Shown piece by piece: positions 34,140-45,104 of a stretch of 64,000 nt of DNA. The first letter of the stretch is position 1, and each line of letters begins with the position of its first letter. This stretch comes from Diploptera punctata. Lineage: Eukaryota > Arthropoda > Insecta > Blattodea > Blaberidae. Below the pieces are notes generated by a model that was not told the origin of the DNA, searched no databases, and was given only the letters and a program-made list of their open reading frames with translations. The position numbers and the translations under genes were made by a program. Where the stretch lies: the NCBI GenBank assembly GCA_030220185.1, contig JASPKZ010003432.1, positions 372,001-436,000 of the forward strand. The letters run 5' to 3'.

Positions 34140-34376
34140 GGCCATTAATTTGTAATTCAAATCTGGGCGTGAAAGGGTCGACAATTTTTATTCAGGCGTT
34201 TGAGTTCTTTCACATACCATAATCCACAACATGGGACCTACGATTAGTGCCCTTCCAAAGTAACCCACACTTATAATTTTTACACCCTGAAAAATCCATC
34301 GACCCGACCGATTGTTAACCGCGAATATCGAAAAAAAGAGGCGAGCATCATAATCTCTAGTTTCACCAGGATCTAC
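34140..34376 (-). mobile_element. SINE-E
   Basis: Minus-strand head-like TTATGATGCTCGCCTCTTTT and AACAATCGGTCGGGTCGATG, then GGATTTTTCAGGGTGTAAAA and body with GTAGGTCCCATGTTGTGGAT. The head resembles SINE-D but the body differs. Inserted in LINE-D. Confidence 0.6.
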
Positions 34377-34498
34377 GGTTTTCATAAATATCATGGAGCT
34401 CAATGTTATGTAGTTTTCTCCATTCACATATCTGTTTGCTCTATCTTTGGTTCAAAAATGTTCTTAAATAATTTATTATCGTTTTGCCATCTACGTTA

Positions 34499-34555
<57 letters not shown>
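34499..34555. repeat. (TTA)n microsatellite
   Basis: 57 bp pure TTA; the LINE relic that follows lies between this and a second TTA array. Confidence 0.96.
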
Positions 34556-34556
<1 letters not shown>

Positions 34557-34559
<3 letters not shown>

Positions 34560-34896
34560 CCTTCTTCTTCCTTTCATGTAATAGACCTAGTGGTCTGTTA
34601 CGGTCTGAATCCAACGTTTGAAGGGTCTGCCCAAATACCTCTTGCCTGGTGGCTGGTAATTTAAGATTTGACATGGTATTCTTGTTCTGCTCATTCTTCT
34701 TACGTGAGATTTCCAGTTGTTTCTGTATTTTTGTACATATTCTATGGCTGATTCTGTTTGTAATTCTTTGAGAAACTAAGAATTTCTTTTATGGTCTGTT
34801 CTTGAATAACCCGCAGTATGTTTCATAAATTTCATTTCTGCCGCAGTTAGTCTTTGTTCATCTACACTGCTAATTGTCCAGGCCTCTCTGCCTTAT
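34557..34896 (-). pseudogene. LINE-M RT C-terminal relic between TTA arrays
   Basis: The minus strand reads REAWTISSVDEQRLTAAEMK, FMKHTAGYSRTDHKRN, then with frameshifts YKNTETTGNLT and GKRYLGRPFKRW-like sequence. The 3' end adjoins (TTA)n, suggesting that the array is the element's own tail. Confidence 0.72.
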
Positions 34897-34901
34897 TATT
34901 A

Positions 34902-34953
<52 letters not shown>

Positions 34954-34978
34954 TATTATTATTATTATTATTATTATT
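34897..34978. repeat. (TTA)n microsatellite, second array
   Basis: Imperfect TTA array on the 5' side of LINE-M. Confidence 0.93.
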
Positions 34979-35132
34979 TTGAATGTTATATTTTAAATTA
35001 TAACTAATAATTTGTGTAACTAATTTGAAGTCGTCAGATGGCGTTGTTGATAGCGATGGTTATCGGCCTTCGCATGAAAGAAGAATTGTATAAGTGAAAA
35101 GAAATTTGACGTTCCTATCAGAAATTGGAGTG

Positions 35133-35205
35133 GCGTAACGGTTATTGCACTGACCTACAGAGTCAGAGATCCGGGGTTCGGCTCCCGGTTCGAACGTAAT
35201 TTTTA
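35133..35205 (+). ncRNA. tRNA-like retrosequence
   Basis: AGTGGCGTAACGGTTATTGC, anticodon stem CTGAC/GTCAG with loop CTACAGA, T arm CCGGGGTTCGGCTCCCGG, then GTAATTTTTATTTCTAAAAT, the T-rich tail type found after other tRNA-like units here. The acceptor stem is poor. Confidence 0.55.
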
Positions 35206-35326
35206 TTTCTAAAATACAATTATTATTATTATAGTTCTACCTCCTGTAATTAAGCCGTTGACCTGTTTCCACATCAAGAGGTTGAGTTCATCCATCTTGT
35301 TGTGAGACGACCAACCCCTTGGTTTT

Positions 35327-35873
35327 CATCCATAGTAATTCTGCACGAGGGCAGGTCTTTCGCTGCAATCATAGCATTTTCATGCTATGCTTTGCAGCTT
35401 TACTAGGGAATTGTAGGTGTGGTAGCTTCCCGTTGCTTTCCACACCGGTGAAGGATGATCTTCTTGTAATCTTGTAAGCTCATGTTTCCCTTAACAGAGA
35501 TTTAGGCGCTCTCCCACAACAGGGAAGAATTTGAACCATACTAATTTAGTTACACTTGTTTTCGTATAGATGTCATTTGAGTGGTCCGTGGTCAGTGTTC
35601 CGCCTCACACTGACATCTAGGAAACCAAGGTAGTACTAGGACGGGAAAATTCGGTAAATGTTGCTTAAAGGCTTTTTCATTCAGGCTTAAGGATCTTTTA
35701 CGAGCCTGAAAATCTTCAGACTCGGGGCCCACGGCTTAAAGTCCCTCCCGGAGGACTTGCTCCTTGGATTTTTCCATCCTAAAAAAATCCATCAACCCCG
35801 GCCGGGTTTGAACCCGCGACCCTCGGGACCAGAGGCAAGGAGCATAATCACTAGTCCACCGCGACCGAACTGA

Positions 35874-35905
<32 letters not shown>

Positions 35906-36092
35906 AATGAAAAGTATGATGATGATGGCCGGATGATTTTCGGGGACCGTTGGCCCTAAGCTTCCTGACATTTGTCGTACAGGTGAGGATAAACTCCGAA
36001 AAAACCTCACCCAGGAGCCTGTCCCGACCAGGAATCGAACCCTGGTCCGCTGCGTAACAAGGCAGTACGCTACCTCGAGACCACAGTGGTGG
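35327..36092 (-). mobile_element. SINE-C copy 4, split by SINE-D
   Basis: 3' part at 35,327-35,448 (CTGCACGAGGGCAGGTC) and head plus middle at 35,882-36,092 (TCGAACCCTGG, CTACCTCGAGACCACAGTGG). An (ATG)n expansion at 35,875-35,912 lies at the junction. The interruption is a single SINE-D insertion. Confidence 0.88.
35460..35870 (-). mobile_element. SINE-D copy 2, full length, nested in SINE-C
   Basis: Complete from head (right) to CTTGTAATCTTGTAAGC (left). TGAAGGATGAT occurs at 35,449-35,459 and 35,871-35,881, an exact 11-bp target duplication defining both ends. B box GGGTTCAAACCCGG perfect. Confidence 0.92.
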
Positions 36093-38027
36093 ATTTCTTG
36101 GATTTGCAGTTGAATAAAATGTGTTGGATTTTATTTGGTGATATTCTTTCATAGTGTTTTTAATTTGTTGAATACTCGCTGGCCGTCAACCAGTTCAATA
36201 GCATAACCTTTAATTTCAAAGAAATGCTGTTTCCCTAGATTTTCATGTTATGTGATTTGTGGCTACTAAAATCGCTTGTGGATCCAACCGACGCCAGTGG
36301 ATCTTTTCAGGATCTAAAAACATTCAGTAACGCTTCGTTTTGAACTAAAATAAGGTTGTGTGGTCCATTGGTAGATTAATGGCATTTGCAAGAAGATTGG
36401 GCCATGGATTATTGCATACCCCAATGTTGGGTGGCAATATGGGATAGGGTTATAGGTCAATCTCAGGTTTATTTGGATAATAAAGGATTTGGTGGGCGCT
36501 GGAATTATTGAAGGACTTCCCCGGTTCACTGGAGAATTTGGGTACTCGGTTCGCTCAGGTTTAAATATCGGTAGGCATGAGGTTCTTATTCAGGGATTCC
36601 ACGAGCACTTTGTCGGGCAGAATTAATTGTGTCGAAATCATTGTGTTGAATGTAATTTATTATATCTTGAAAAGCACTCGAAATGGAGAACACTGTACAT
36701 GTTTTAATTATATTCCCTCGCACTGATCTCAGAATCGGCGATGGTGTTTATCGTGGGTTTACCGCGTTAATAATTATTCTATGGCTCACTGATTTATATA
36801 TTAATTTATGAAGTTCAACTAGTCAGTCGATTCCCTATGATCGATTAATCTCTTTCGTGGCTGTTAACAGTCCAGAGAATTGCTGCGTCTTATTTTACTC
36901 GCGGATACTATAAATTATCCTTGCGATTAATAAAAATGTTTAAGTCCCGATACTTGAGGTACTTCGGTGAAAATCCGAAGTCCTAAAAGTTAAATTACCA
37001 CTGGTGACCATGCTGCCAGTGTTTGACGAACATGTGGGCAAAGCACGGAGCACAAACATACGTAGAAGCACAAGTAGACGTGTCTGAGGTTCGTCTCCCT
37101 CGCCTATTACGTAAATTAGGTTCTCCCACTATATCGACCTCGTGGACCTGAGATCAGTGCTTAGGCACACGTAACAAACGATATGATTGGTTAATGTATT
37201 CTTATAGTATAATCGAGAAGGTGTTACAAATTTGTTATTGGTGATTTTTGCCGTCGGAGGTTGGGCCCTATCCGTGCTGGCTTCAAGTACAGTCGGGTCA
37301 CAAGTTTGTTACTTAGGCCACTGGGTTTTTCCCAGGTCATTGATCTTTACTTCTAGTAGGCCCTAACACTAGAGTTTTCTCCCTTCCCACATTTTTTGCT
37401 AGCGTTGTTTGTCCCGAGTTGAAATCCCCGGTCATATATTTAGTTATTGTGCTGTTAAATTCTGTATCACAAGAGATTTTCAGTTAAACCCTGAGAATAA
37501 AGGATTTTGTCAACATTCTAACTCTTTGTGTATGTGTCGGTCACCTCCGCCTTCACAAAAAAATATAGCATTACCTGAAATCTCTCTACCTTGTTAATGA
37601 CTAGTCATTTAGTTCCCATTAATGCTAATTTCGTCGGATCATTTTATTTGTCACTTATCATTTCATAATCGTATACTACTCGCTTTCCTGATTAATTTAA
37701 GTATGCTCATGACCTAAGTCTGATAACTGCTTCTCTCAATGGTCTTTCCGAACGTTTATGATTTTTATTGACTGACATTGGGATTTATTAATTTATTCAG
37801 TTACTCTATGCAAAGGAGGCTGAGTGAATGACTTGGTACAAGATCAATCCTCAAACAAGAGATTTTCGAAAAAAAAAAAGTCTCACTTTAAAAAATTCCA
37901 GTAAATAGTAAAATTAATATCACAAAATGTGACTCTATATATAGGGTGTCATCTCATCTCATCCCTCGACCCAACCCTGAGTTGGACCGAGTTGAGGATA
38001 TATTTTATACAAATAAAGGGTGCTGGA
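36093..38027. other. Long stretch without recognised genes
   Basis: Somewhat richer in GC than its surroundings. TGGTGACCATGCTGCC at about 37,004 begins like a tRNA primer-binding site of an LTR retrotransposon, but no paired LTR or gag/pol signal was found. Frames here have no signature. Confidence 0.4.
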
Positions 38028-38200
38028 AAAAACAGGTAATTCGCTTTTTGTCGAGATGTAGTTTGAGGTGTCATTAGATAATCCATCTTTTAGGAGTGTG
38101 AAAAAGAAAAAGAAACAGGTTATTCATGGATGTATTTGGCAACAAACATTTTAGAATACAAGAAACGAAGCAAGTTGTAGGCTACTATTAAAAATTAGTT
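38028..38200 (-). mobile_element. M3, copy 2 fragment
   Basis: GGAAAAAACAGGTAATTCGC at left and GTTTGAGGTGTCATTAGATA are inverted relative to the copies at 16.7 and 54.8 kb. Confidence 0.5.
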
Positions 38201-38481
38201 TTCTAGGTTCCATGAAAAAGGTGACTTAGGATATCTGTTTTTTTTATTAACTGTTTTTACAGGGGCGGCTTTTGGGGAAGGGCTTCTAGACGTCTCCCCA
38301 TGAAAAGTCCTTTTAATAATATTTTCCTCTAACGTTAACATAAAATTTCAACATTCGAAATGGTTGTATTTTTATAAATTTAAAACGCTTTTATGACTTG
38401 GCGGGACAGTGAAGTATATAGGCCTATATAAAGGCAATAAATGTGGATAAAGATGATAAAAACGCTGTTAATATATCGGCG

Positions 38482-38760
38482 CAAAGCAACGGAAATGCGC
38501 TGCTTCGAGTCTCCATGGGAATGCAATTTTCTCATGGAATTTTGTCCAGTAGAGGACCGGTGACCAATCAAGCATCATAGGAATTTGGGTAGTTACAATA
38601 AGTAGCAGCTAGAACGGTAAAGGGACCCCGATATGAGCAGACCATGCATCACCCTTAACCTACTGGCTGGATGATTGTACACATCTGTATATTGAACTTG
38701 TGGATGTGAGACCAGCATTTGACAGGTAGACAAAGGTCTTCTATGCTTGTCGCGCCATAA
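38482..38760 (+). mobile_element. SINE-B copy 4
   Basis: Most of the head lost; B box TTCGAGTCTCCATGGG, body with TTTTCTCATGGAATTTTGTC, TTTGGGTAGTTACAATAAGT and CTGGCTGGATGATTG. Confidence 0.82.
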
Positions 38761-39000
38761 ATATTTTTGTAGTTAATAATATAGCTATGTGCTACTGCTG
38801 TTGTTTTCACGTGGACTCAGCTCTATGAGTACTTATCCTTTACCAAATTAATACAAGCCAGTTGTCATGACAATAGCATGACAAGCATTCAATATTTTAA
38901 CTCCCTCACAGTTAAGGACTGCTGACCTCACATCCACATGTTAATGACAGTCAATATATATTGTGACATGTGATCCTCCAACCATTATAGCTTGTTATCT

Positions 39001-39002
<2 letters not shown>

Positions 39003-39039
<37 letters not shown>
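39003..39039. repeat. (TA)n microsatellite
   Basis: 37 bp pure TA; directly followed by the tail of the tRNA-like unit. Confidence 0.95.
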
Positions 39040-39041
<2 letters not shown>

Positions 39042-39192
39042 CATAAGAAAAATAAATGCCTGGATGGGATTCGAACCCGGAACTCTGGGTCGGTAATACG
39101 ACATGAAAAGAAAAATAAATGCCTGAGTCGGGATTTGAACCCGAGTTTCTAAACTCTGTACATTTAGCGTTCTAACCATCTGAGCTACTCAG
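39040..39192 (-). ncRNA. Two tandem tRNA-like retrosequences
   Basis: The right unit (39,122-39,192, minus) reads CCTGAGTAGCTCAGATGGTT, CTAAAT/GTTTAG anticodon stem with loop GTACAGA, B box GGGTTCAAATCCCG and ACTCAGGC closing the acceptor stem. The left unit (39,058-39,095) is only the 3' half of a different head (CCCGGGTTCGAATCCCATCC). Both are followed by the same ATTTATTTTTCTT tail. Confidence 0.65.
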
Positions 39193-39844
39193 GAATCCTA
39201 ACTAACATTGATGATTTTCTGCAATAATTTTCCAGCTATATATACAACTTTTCATACTACTTAACATTGCTTTTTTTTTTTTTTTTTAATCTACGGAGGT
39301 TAAAGGGAAGTGGTTCTCAGAAAAGACAGGAAGAATAGGCATATTATGTATAACAGGGATGTAGGCTTTAAGTAGTGAAAGAAACTAGGTAAGCACATTA
39401 GGTGAATGATTGTTGTCTACATTCTAAAAATCAAGTACTTACCTTATGCTGTCACAGAATAACATTCAATAAATGAACATTGACACCCAGATTTTAACTG
39501 TAGATCAGCTTTAGCTAAAATTGTCTTCAATCCAATTCTGGCACACTCTGTATTTAATAATCCCTATATTTTAATACACTGTACTTCTAAGTTAACACAC
39601 TGCAATTTTTATATCTCTGATATTAAATAGTCTAAATTTCTTTGTTACATTCAATTTTTTTTTTTCCAGAAGTGTCAATGATTGAAATACCTGGGTTAAA
39701 AAAACTAATTATTATCTAGTAGGTCATGATATGAACAATGACATTATCAAATGAACAGTGATTCCCATGGCCACATAGACAACCATATAGCGATTGTGTA
39801 TAAACATTTTAATCCTATTCTTGTGAGCATTTATTTTTTTATTT
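39193..39844. other. AT-rich sequence, nothing recognised
   Basis: Includes a T15 run near 39,275; no other signal. Confidence 0.4.
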
Positions 39845-39850
39845 TGGCAA

Positions 39851-40378
39851 TCAAAATCTAAAGTTATAAAGGAAATGCAACAAGAAGACAAAGTAGAAAT
39901 CATCCAAATTGAAATCTGGAAAGGAAGTTCACATTACAACATATATGGAATATACAATCCACCTAATAACAACCCCTGTCTAGATATAATTAATATTTAT
40001 CCAAAAACAATTCTGATTGGTGATTTTAATGGCCATTCACCTAAATGGGGATACAAAGACTACAATCCTAGTGGCAAAACTATTGAAGATTTATTAAATT
40101 CAAACACTTTAGAACTTATCTATAAGAATGATGACTGTCCTACATACATACATTATAATGGCCAGTGTACAAATCCAGATCTCCTGTTAGTTTCATCTGA
40201 CCTGAAAGATAAGACTACACGTGAAATCATTGAAGATCTAGGATCGGAACATAGAGCAGTTGTTGCATCTATAATACATCAGGACAAACAAATAACAGTA
40301 AAAAAAAAACAAAATACTCTTGGAATTTTAGAAAAGCTAATTGGGAAAAATTTACAGAAGAAACTGAACATAAATTAA
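39851..40378 (+). pseudogene. LINE endonuclease domain (N-terminal part missing)
   Basis: Begins within the domain: YNIYGIYNPPNN, ILIGDFNGHSPKWG (catalytic Asp-Asn), NSNTLELIY, NPDLLLVSSDL, and GSEHRAVVASI at the end. The last active-site pair is Glu-His here instead of the usual Asp-His. The frame is lost at an A-run near 40,305; the continuing WNFRKANWEKF is in another frame. Confidence 0.82.
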
Positions 40379-40389
40379 ACCTAATTCAG

Positions 40390-40880
40390 TACGAAGTATC
40401 TACAGATAAACTTAATAATACCATCTCAAACATAATTCTTGAAGCAGCAAAAAATTGGATCCCAAGAGGAAAAACTAAACACTACAACCCTTTTGGAACG
40501 CAGACTTATCCAAGTTAAAAGAAGAAAGGACACAGCAAGAAGAAAAGCAGAATTGTCCAACAACCAAATAGATACACAAGAATGGCGAAGAAAGGCAGCA
40601 AAGTTTAAAAAAGAAATCTATGCAGCAAGAAAAATGCATTCAGTGAATTTATTGAAAAAGCTGATTACAGAAAAGACTCAAAAAAAGTATATAGATATAT
40701 AAGTAAAATCACAGTCAGAGAGATACAAAGAAAGAACCACTCAAATTTAATGGGAAAACACTTACTTCCAACAACTCTATTGCTGAAGCTTTTAATAAAC
40801 ACTACAGCTCTCAACACAAACTCCCTCCTAAAGCTAAAAAAGAAGCAAAGGCAAATTAAAAAAGATCTCAAGACTTTTTA
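40390..40880 (+). pseudogene. LINE linker region, frameshifted
   Basis: Pieces ILEAAKNWIPRGK, RIQVKRRKDTARRKAE, WRRKAAKFKKEIYAARK and NNSIAEAFNKHYSSQHK in different frames; a charged linker between endonuclease and RT. At least three indels. Confidence 0.7.
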
Positions 40881-40914
40881 AGAAGCATCAAGAACAAAAG
40901 AATGATATATTCGG

Positions 40915-41750
40915 CAAAGAATTTACCATATGGGAACTAAATTCTGCAATACACGAGTTACAAGACAACAAATCTCCTGGTCCAGATAAAATACATGTTG
41001 AATTTTTGAAACATCTTGGCCAAAAGGGAAGGAATACACTACTGAAATTATTTAACCTATCATGGACCTCTACTGTACCTACAGAGTGGAAAAAAAGCAA
41101 TAATTATTCCTATTTTAAAAAAAGACAAGACAGCTGATGATATAAATAATTACAGACCAATCTCTTTAACAAGTGTCATTGCAAAAACAGCAGAACGTAT
41201 GATTTCAGCGAGACTAAATTGGTTCTTAGAAAGTAAAAACATACTAACAACAGCACAAACTGGATTCAGGCAACATCTATCTACAAAAGAAAATACAATT
41301 CAACTTTCTCAAGATGCCAAAGAATCTTTCAATAAACATCAAGATACGCTAACAGTTTTCATTGATTTTGAAAAAGCATATGACTCGGTATGGAGATATA
41401 AATTACTTGAAAAACTCACAAAACTAGGCATTCAAAACAATATGTTAAACTGGATCACCCAGTTCCTTTCACAACGTTTCTGTGCTACAAAATACAATGA
41501 CAGTACTTCCAAATTCCGACAAATAAAAATGGGCCTCCCTCAAGGTGCAGTACTAAGTACAACCCTGTTCAACATCTACATCAACGATCTGCCACCAGCT
41601 ATATCAAACACAGAAATAAAGACAGCTCTTTTTGCAGATGACATGATTATGTGGACATCTTCCTCACAAATAGAAAAATCTAAATCATCTATGGAAAAGG
41701 CTCTTAACCTACTAGAAAAGTGGACCCACAACAATTTTAATGGCCATTAA
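40915..41750 (+). pseudogene. LINE RT domain
   Basis: LQDNKSPGPDKIHVEFLKHL-like start in broken frames, then from about 41,097 an open frame: AIIIPILKKDKTADDINNYR, PISLTSVIAKTAERMI, TAQTGFRQHLSTKEN, VFIDFEKAYDSVWRYKLL (first catalytic Asp), KMGLPQGAVLSTTLFNIYIN, and TALFADDMIMWTSS (catalytic Asp pair). It ends at a stop after NNFNGH, where a frameshift joins the thumb. Confidence 0.9.
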
Positions 41751-42618
41751 TACAGACAAAACAACGTTTCAAATATTTAGCTTGAAGAAAAAAATTCCAA
41801 AACTAAATCTACAGTTCAAGAAAACAAATCTGAGACAAACAAATGAAACAAAATATCTAGGAACAATTTTTGATTCAAAATTATCATGGAGAAAACACAT
41901 TGAAGCAGTAGTAAACAAAGCAACGAAAAGATTCTCAATCTTAAAAAGATTAGCCGGAGCAAAGTGGGGCAGTAATCGCCAGACTCTGAACACCACATAC
42001 AAAACATTCATCAAGCCAATACTACTATACAATGGGGAGGTAATAATCACAGCAAATAACTCGAACCTGAATCGCCTAGAAGTATGCCAAAATCAGGCTT
42101 TACGGCTTATAACTGGCGCAGCAAAATCAACTCCAATCGCAGCAATGCAAGCACTAACTCAGAACCCTCCAATATGTCTAACTTTAGAGGAACAGGCAAT
42201 AACACAACATGAGAAAATGTTACGATTAACAACAACAAAATGGGAAAAAAGGCAGTTACAACCAAGCAAGTTGAAAACACAAACAAGTTTCTTGTCCAAA
42301 GTAATGGAAATAAAAACAGATTTGAATCTTCCTAAATCTAAAGAAAATATTTTGATCAGAGATAACCCTCTTACTTTTGAACCAATTAACATTCAGCTAA
42401 ATCTAGAAGAACCAGTTACAAAATCTGAAACTCCCACACTTGTACTAAAAGCTCTAGCATTAGAAGTTGTGAATAAGAGATATCCACCAGAAGAATGGTT
42501 ACATGTCTACACAGATGGATCTACTATTGATAAAACTCAGGATCAGGAATTACATGTGCATTATTTTCATTTTATCAACCAGCAGGATACCACACAACAA
42601 ATTTTGATGCAGAAGTAA
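41740..42618 (+). pseudogene. LINE thumb and start of RNase H
   Basis: INTDKTTFQIFS, ETKYLGTIFDSKLSWRKHIE, KPILLYNGEV, RLEVCQNQALRLITGAAKST, and finally WLHVYTDGSTIDKT, whose Asp is the first catalytic residue of RNase H. A frame change near 42,550 separates it from the rest of RNase H. Confidence 0.88.
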
Positions 42619-43265
42619 CGGCTATTCATATTTCACTCCAACAATTACTATACAGAATAAATAAATTTCAAAATGCGGTCATACTCTCTGATTCTAAGGC
42701 AGCAATATATGCAATAAATTCACACAAAATGAAGTCAATACAAATTAAAGAGTGCTACAAAATGATTCAACAACTCCAAAAACTACAGAAAAGAATTCAA
42801 TTGCAATGGATACCTGCACATTGTGGAATTGCTGGAAATGACACTGCTGATTTTCTTGCCAAAAAAGGCTCCAATTTAATTCAGAATACTACTAAAAGCT
42901 TACCTTTCACATCCATAAAAAGAATAGTTAAAAACAAATATAAAATCAAACAAAACCAAGACCTATGTAATAAAGCCAAAGACAAAAAATGGAATATTTT
43001 AGTAAAGAAGCCAGATATTATTCCAGAATTTCCACGTAAAACTACAGTAGCAACATTTAGACTGCTTACAGAACATGACTATTTAGCCAAACATTTATAT
43101 AAAATAGGAATCTACACGAATCCAAATTGTCCTCTATGCAATAAAGACGAAGAAATGAATGAAGAACACCTACAAACCTGTGAAGTATTACCTGTTGGAT
43201 CCACAATAGAGAAATATTGGAGAGCAAGAACGCTAATGGCTTCGGTGCCAAGGCCCAGCATTTGA
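42600..43265 (+). pseudogene. LINE RNase H remainder and C-terminal zinc knuckle
   Basis: FDAEVTAIHISLQQLL (catalytic Glu), VILSDSKAAIYAINS (Asp), LQWIPAHCGIAGNDTADFLA (Asp), so all four RNase H acidic residues can be seen across the two frames. It ends with CPLCNKDEEMNEEHLQTC, a C-x2-C-x9-H-x3-C knuckle. RNase H removes the RNA strand during cDNA synthesis. Confidence 0.88.
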
Positions 43266-43290
43266 AAACAACAACAACAACAACAACATT

Positions 43291-44518
43291 TTTTTAAGTT
43301 GTTATAATAATTATTTTATGCTGCTTAAGGCAAAATGGAAATATTAACCTATGTAATGTACTGGTGAGAAATATAAAAGGAGGAAATTCATATATAATGA
43401 AGAAATTTGTACTGAAGGATATGATTTAAAAGATAATAATATTGATGTTTGATAAAAATCTGTAAGTAAAATTCATAATTTCATATAATGATTAAATACA
43501 GTATGTTCTCTTGTTGTATCATTGAATGAAAATTTAGGGAACAATTTGGTAATTACTAGAATCAGATTATATTCAAAAGTTAATGTAAATGACTAACCTC
43601 TAACCTCAGCACATTTTAACACAATTGTTCACTCAAATTTACAAAAGTTAGAGGTTAGTTGAGTCTATTAAATTTTGAATAGAATATAAAGCTCAACATT
43701 AGATTACCTTTCCTTTGATTTTTCATAATATTCTTGTAATACTGTTGCCCTACATATTTCTTCAGTCTTTGTTAATATTTTGTAATATTTTAGACATTTT
43801 CCTTTTACGATTTTTACGTATTTATTTATTTATGCAAAACACGGTAACATTACTAAATTCTTAGACAATATTGTGATATTTGTTATTTTCTCTCCTCTTC
43901 CAATGTTGCCACCATCAACAACTAACACTATTTTTGTTACGTTAGTACTGTTTTTGTTAGGTTAGTGTATACTTCAGTAAATAATATACAAGTAATTTAT
44001 TTTGTTAGGTTAGGAAGGCAGAAGTTAGTGTACATCCATTTCTAATAAATGTTTGGGAATTTATTGCAAAGGTCGGTCACATCAATTTTACAGCTACGTG
44101 CTGTCATCTAGCGACAGCTCTATCAACTTTCTGTAGAACTTCAAAGATCTAGCGACAACGCTATAAACTCATGTGCAATATTATTCTATAGAACTTAGAA
44201 AATGTATTGGGAAAAGGTAAACTACAGTTTTTTCCGCATATAATTTGTTAATTAGGGAGATTTCTTTGCTGAACTGTTCCTAGTTCTTGTGGTGAACAAT
44301 ACAGTATATTGGAATTGTGTAAGTCACTGATTACTGAACAATTTGATTGTTTCAAGGATACTGTTCCATATTCGATGTAGGCGTGTAAGCAATAATATAA
44401 TTTTAATTTTACTTCACATTTACGAATATTGGTATTAAAATTAAAAGCTAACCATAATAAAAATGTACATTTACCTCACATTTGTCCTTTTTGTCTAGCT
44501 TACTTCCCATGTAAAATC
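43291..44518. other. Intergenic sequence
   Basis: Short hairpin ACTAACCTCTAAC / GTTAGAGGTTAGT at 43,593-43,659 and GTTAGGTTAG motifs near 43,955 and 44,005. Nothing else. Confidence 0.4.
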
Positions 44519-44527
44519 AATATCTGA

Positions 44528-44722
44528 CTACTTATATTAGGAATTCACACTATGAGGTATATTCACTCAGGTAGAATTTTTTATCACTCACCTCATATTG
44601 TCCTTATTTGACTATAAACTAGTGACGATACTGAGGATGGAACAGAAACTATGTTCCAAAACTAGTTTATAGTCAAATAAGATGAACAATATGAGGTGAG
44701 TGATAAAAAATTCTACCTAAAT
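44528..44722 (+). mobile_element. Minimal palindromic PLE insertion
   Basis: Right half carries the last coding part of the PLE (ACGATACTGAGGATGGAAC) and the terminus GAGGTGAGTGATAAAAAATT. The left half is the reverse complement of the same terminus plus a tail (TTAGGAATTCACACTATGAGG) that matches, inverted, the start of the full PLE at 51,163. AATATCTGA flanks it at 44,519-44,527 and 44,723-44,731, a 9-bp target duplication. Confidence 0.8.
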
Positions 44723-44956
44723 AATATCTGAGTTTAATTCCACTTATATAAACCGCTCTTACATTTTAAAAGCTAATAAAAATTATTAATAAGATTCATT
44801 TGTATTTACATTTTTATACAAGTAATTCAAAATAAACTCCAAGTATGTTTTTATCGTATAAATTACATATAGAGCACAATAATGATTATGACAATGAGGA
44901 TTGTAGGCAATAATGATATTGATATCATGATGGTTACATATTAAATATTTGTTTTT

Positions 44957-45090
44957 CTTCTTCTTCTTCCTTCCAAGTATTAGGCCAAGGCCTGTTACGA
45001 TCCTATACAAAATTTTCCCTCCAGCTTCCGGAAAATTCTCGTATAAGACTTGAAAGCATAATAATAGTCCCTTCGATTGGTTGCTGGCCA
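44957..45090 (-). mobile_element. LINE 3' end fragment (LINE-N-like)
   Basis: CTTCCAAGTATTAGGCCAAG, GCCTGTTACGATCC and TTTTCCCTCCAGC resemble the 3' ends at 11.1 and 60.0 kb. Confidence 0.45.
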
Positions 45091-45104
45091 AAGGAAGGCA
45101 AGAC

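Larger units (their letters stand above)
39845..43290 (+). mobile_element. 5'-truncated LINE with endonuclease, RT and RNase H (I/Jockey-type)
   Basis: About 3.4 kb. Order: endonuclease (start missing), linker, RT, thumb, RNase H, zinc-knuckle end, then an (AAC)n tail (43,266-43,290). RNase H after RT is typical of the I group of non-LTR elements and distinguishes this from the LINE at 31 kb. Several one-base frameshifts but few substitutions in motifs, so moderately young. No confident target duplication. Confidence 0.85.

Noticed and set aside
35736..36152. 138-codon minus-strand frame
   Set aside because: Spans SINE-D, the (ATG)n run and SINE-C; a chance frame across nested repeats.
37004..37020. 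TGGTGACCATGCTGCC as a tRNA-Trp primer-binding site of an LTR retrotransposon
   Set aside because: Only the first eight bases fit, no paired LTR is visible, and no gag or pol frame lies downstream.
43593..43659. CTAACCTCTAACC as interstitial telomere repeat (TTAGG)n
   Set aside because: Too short and irregular; explained equally well as a small hairpin.
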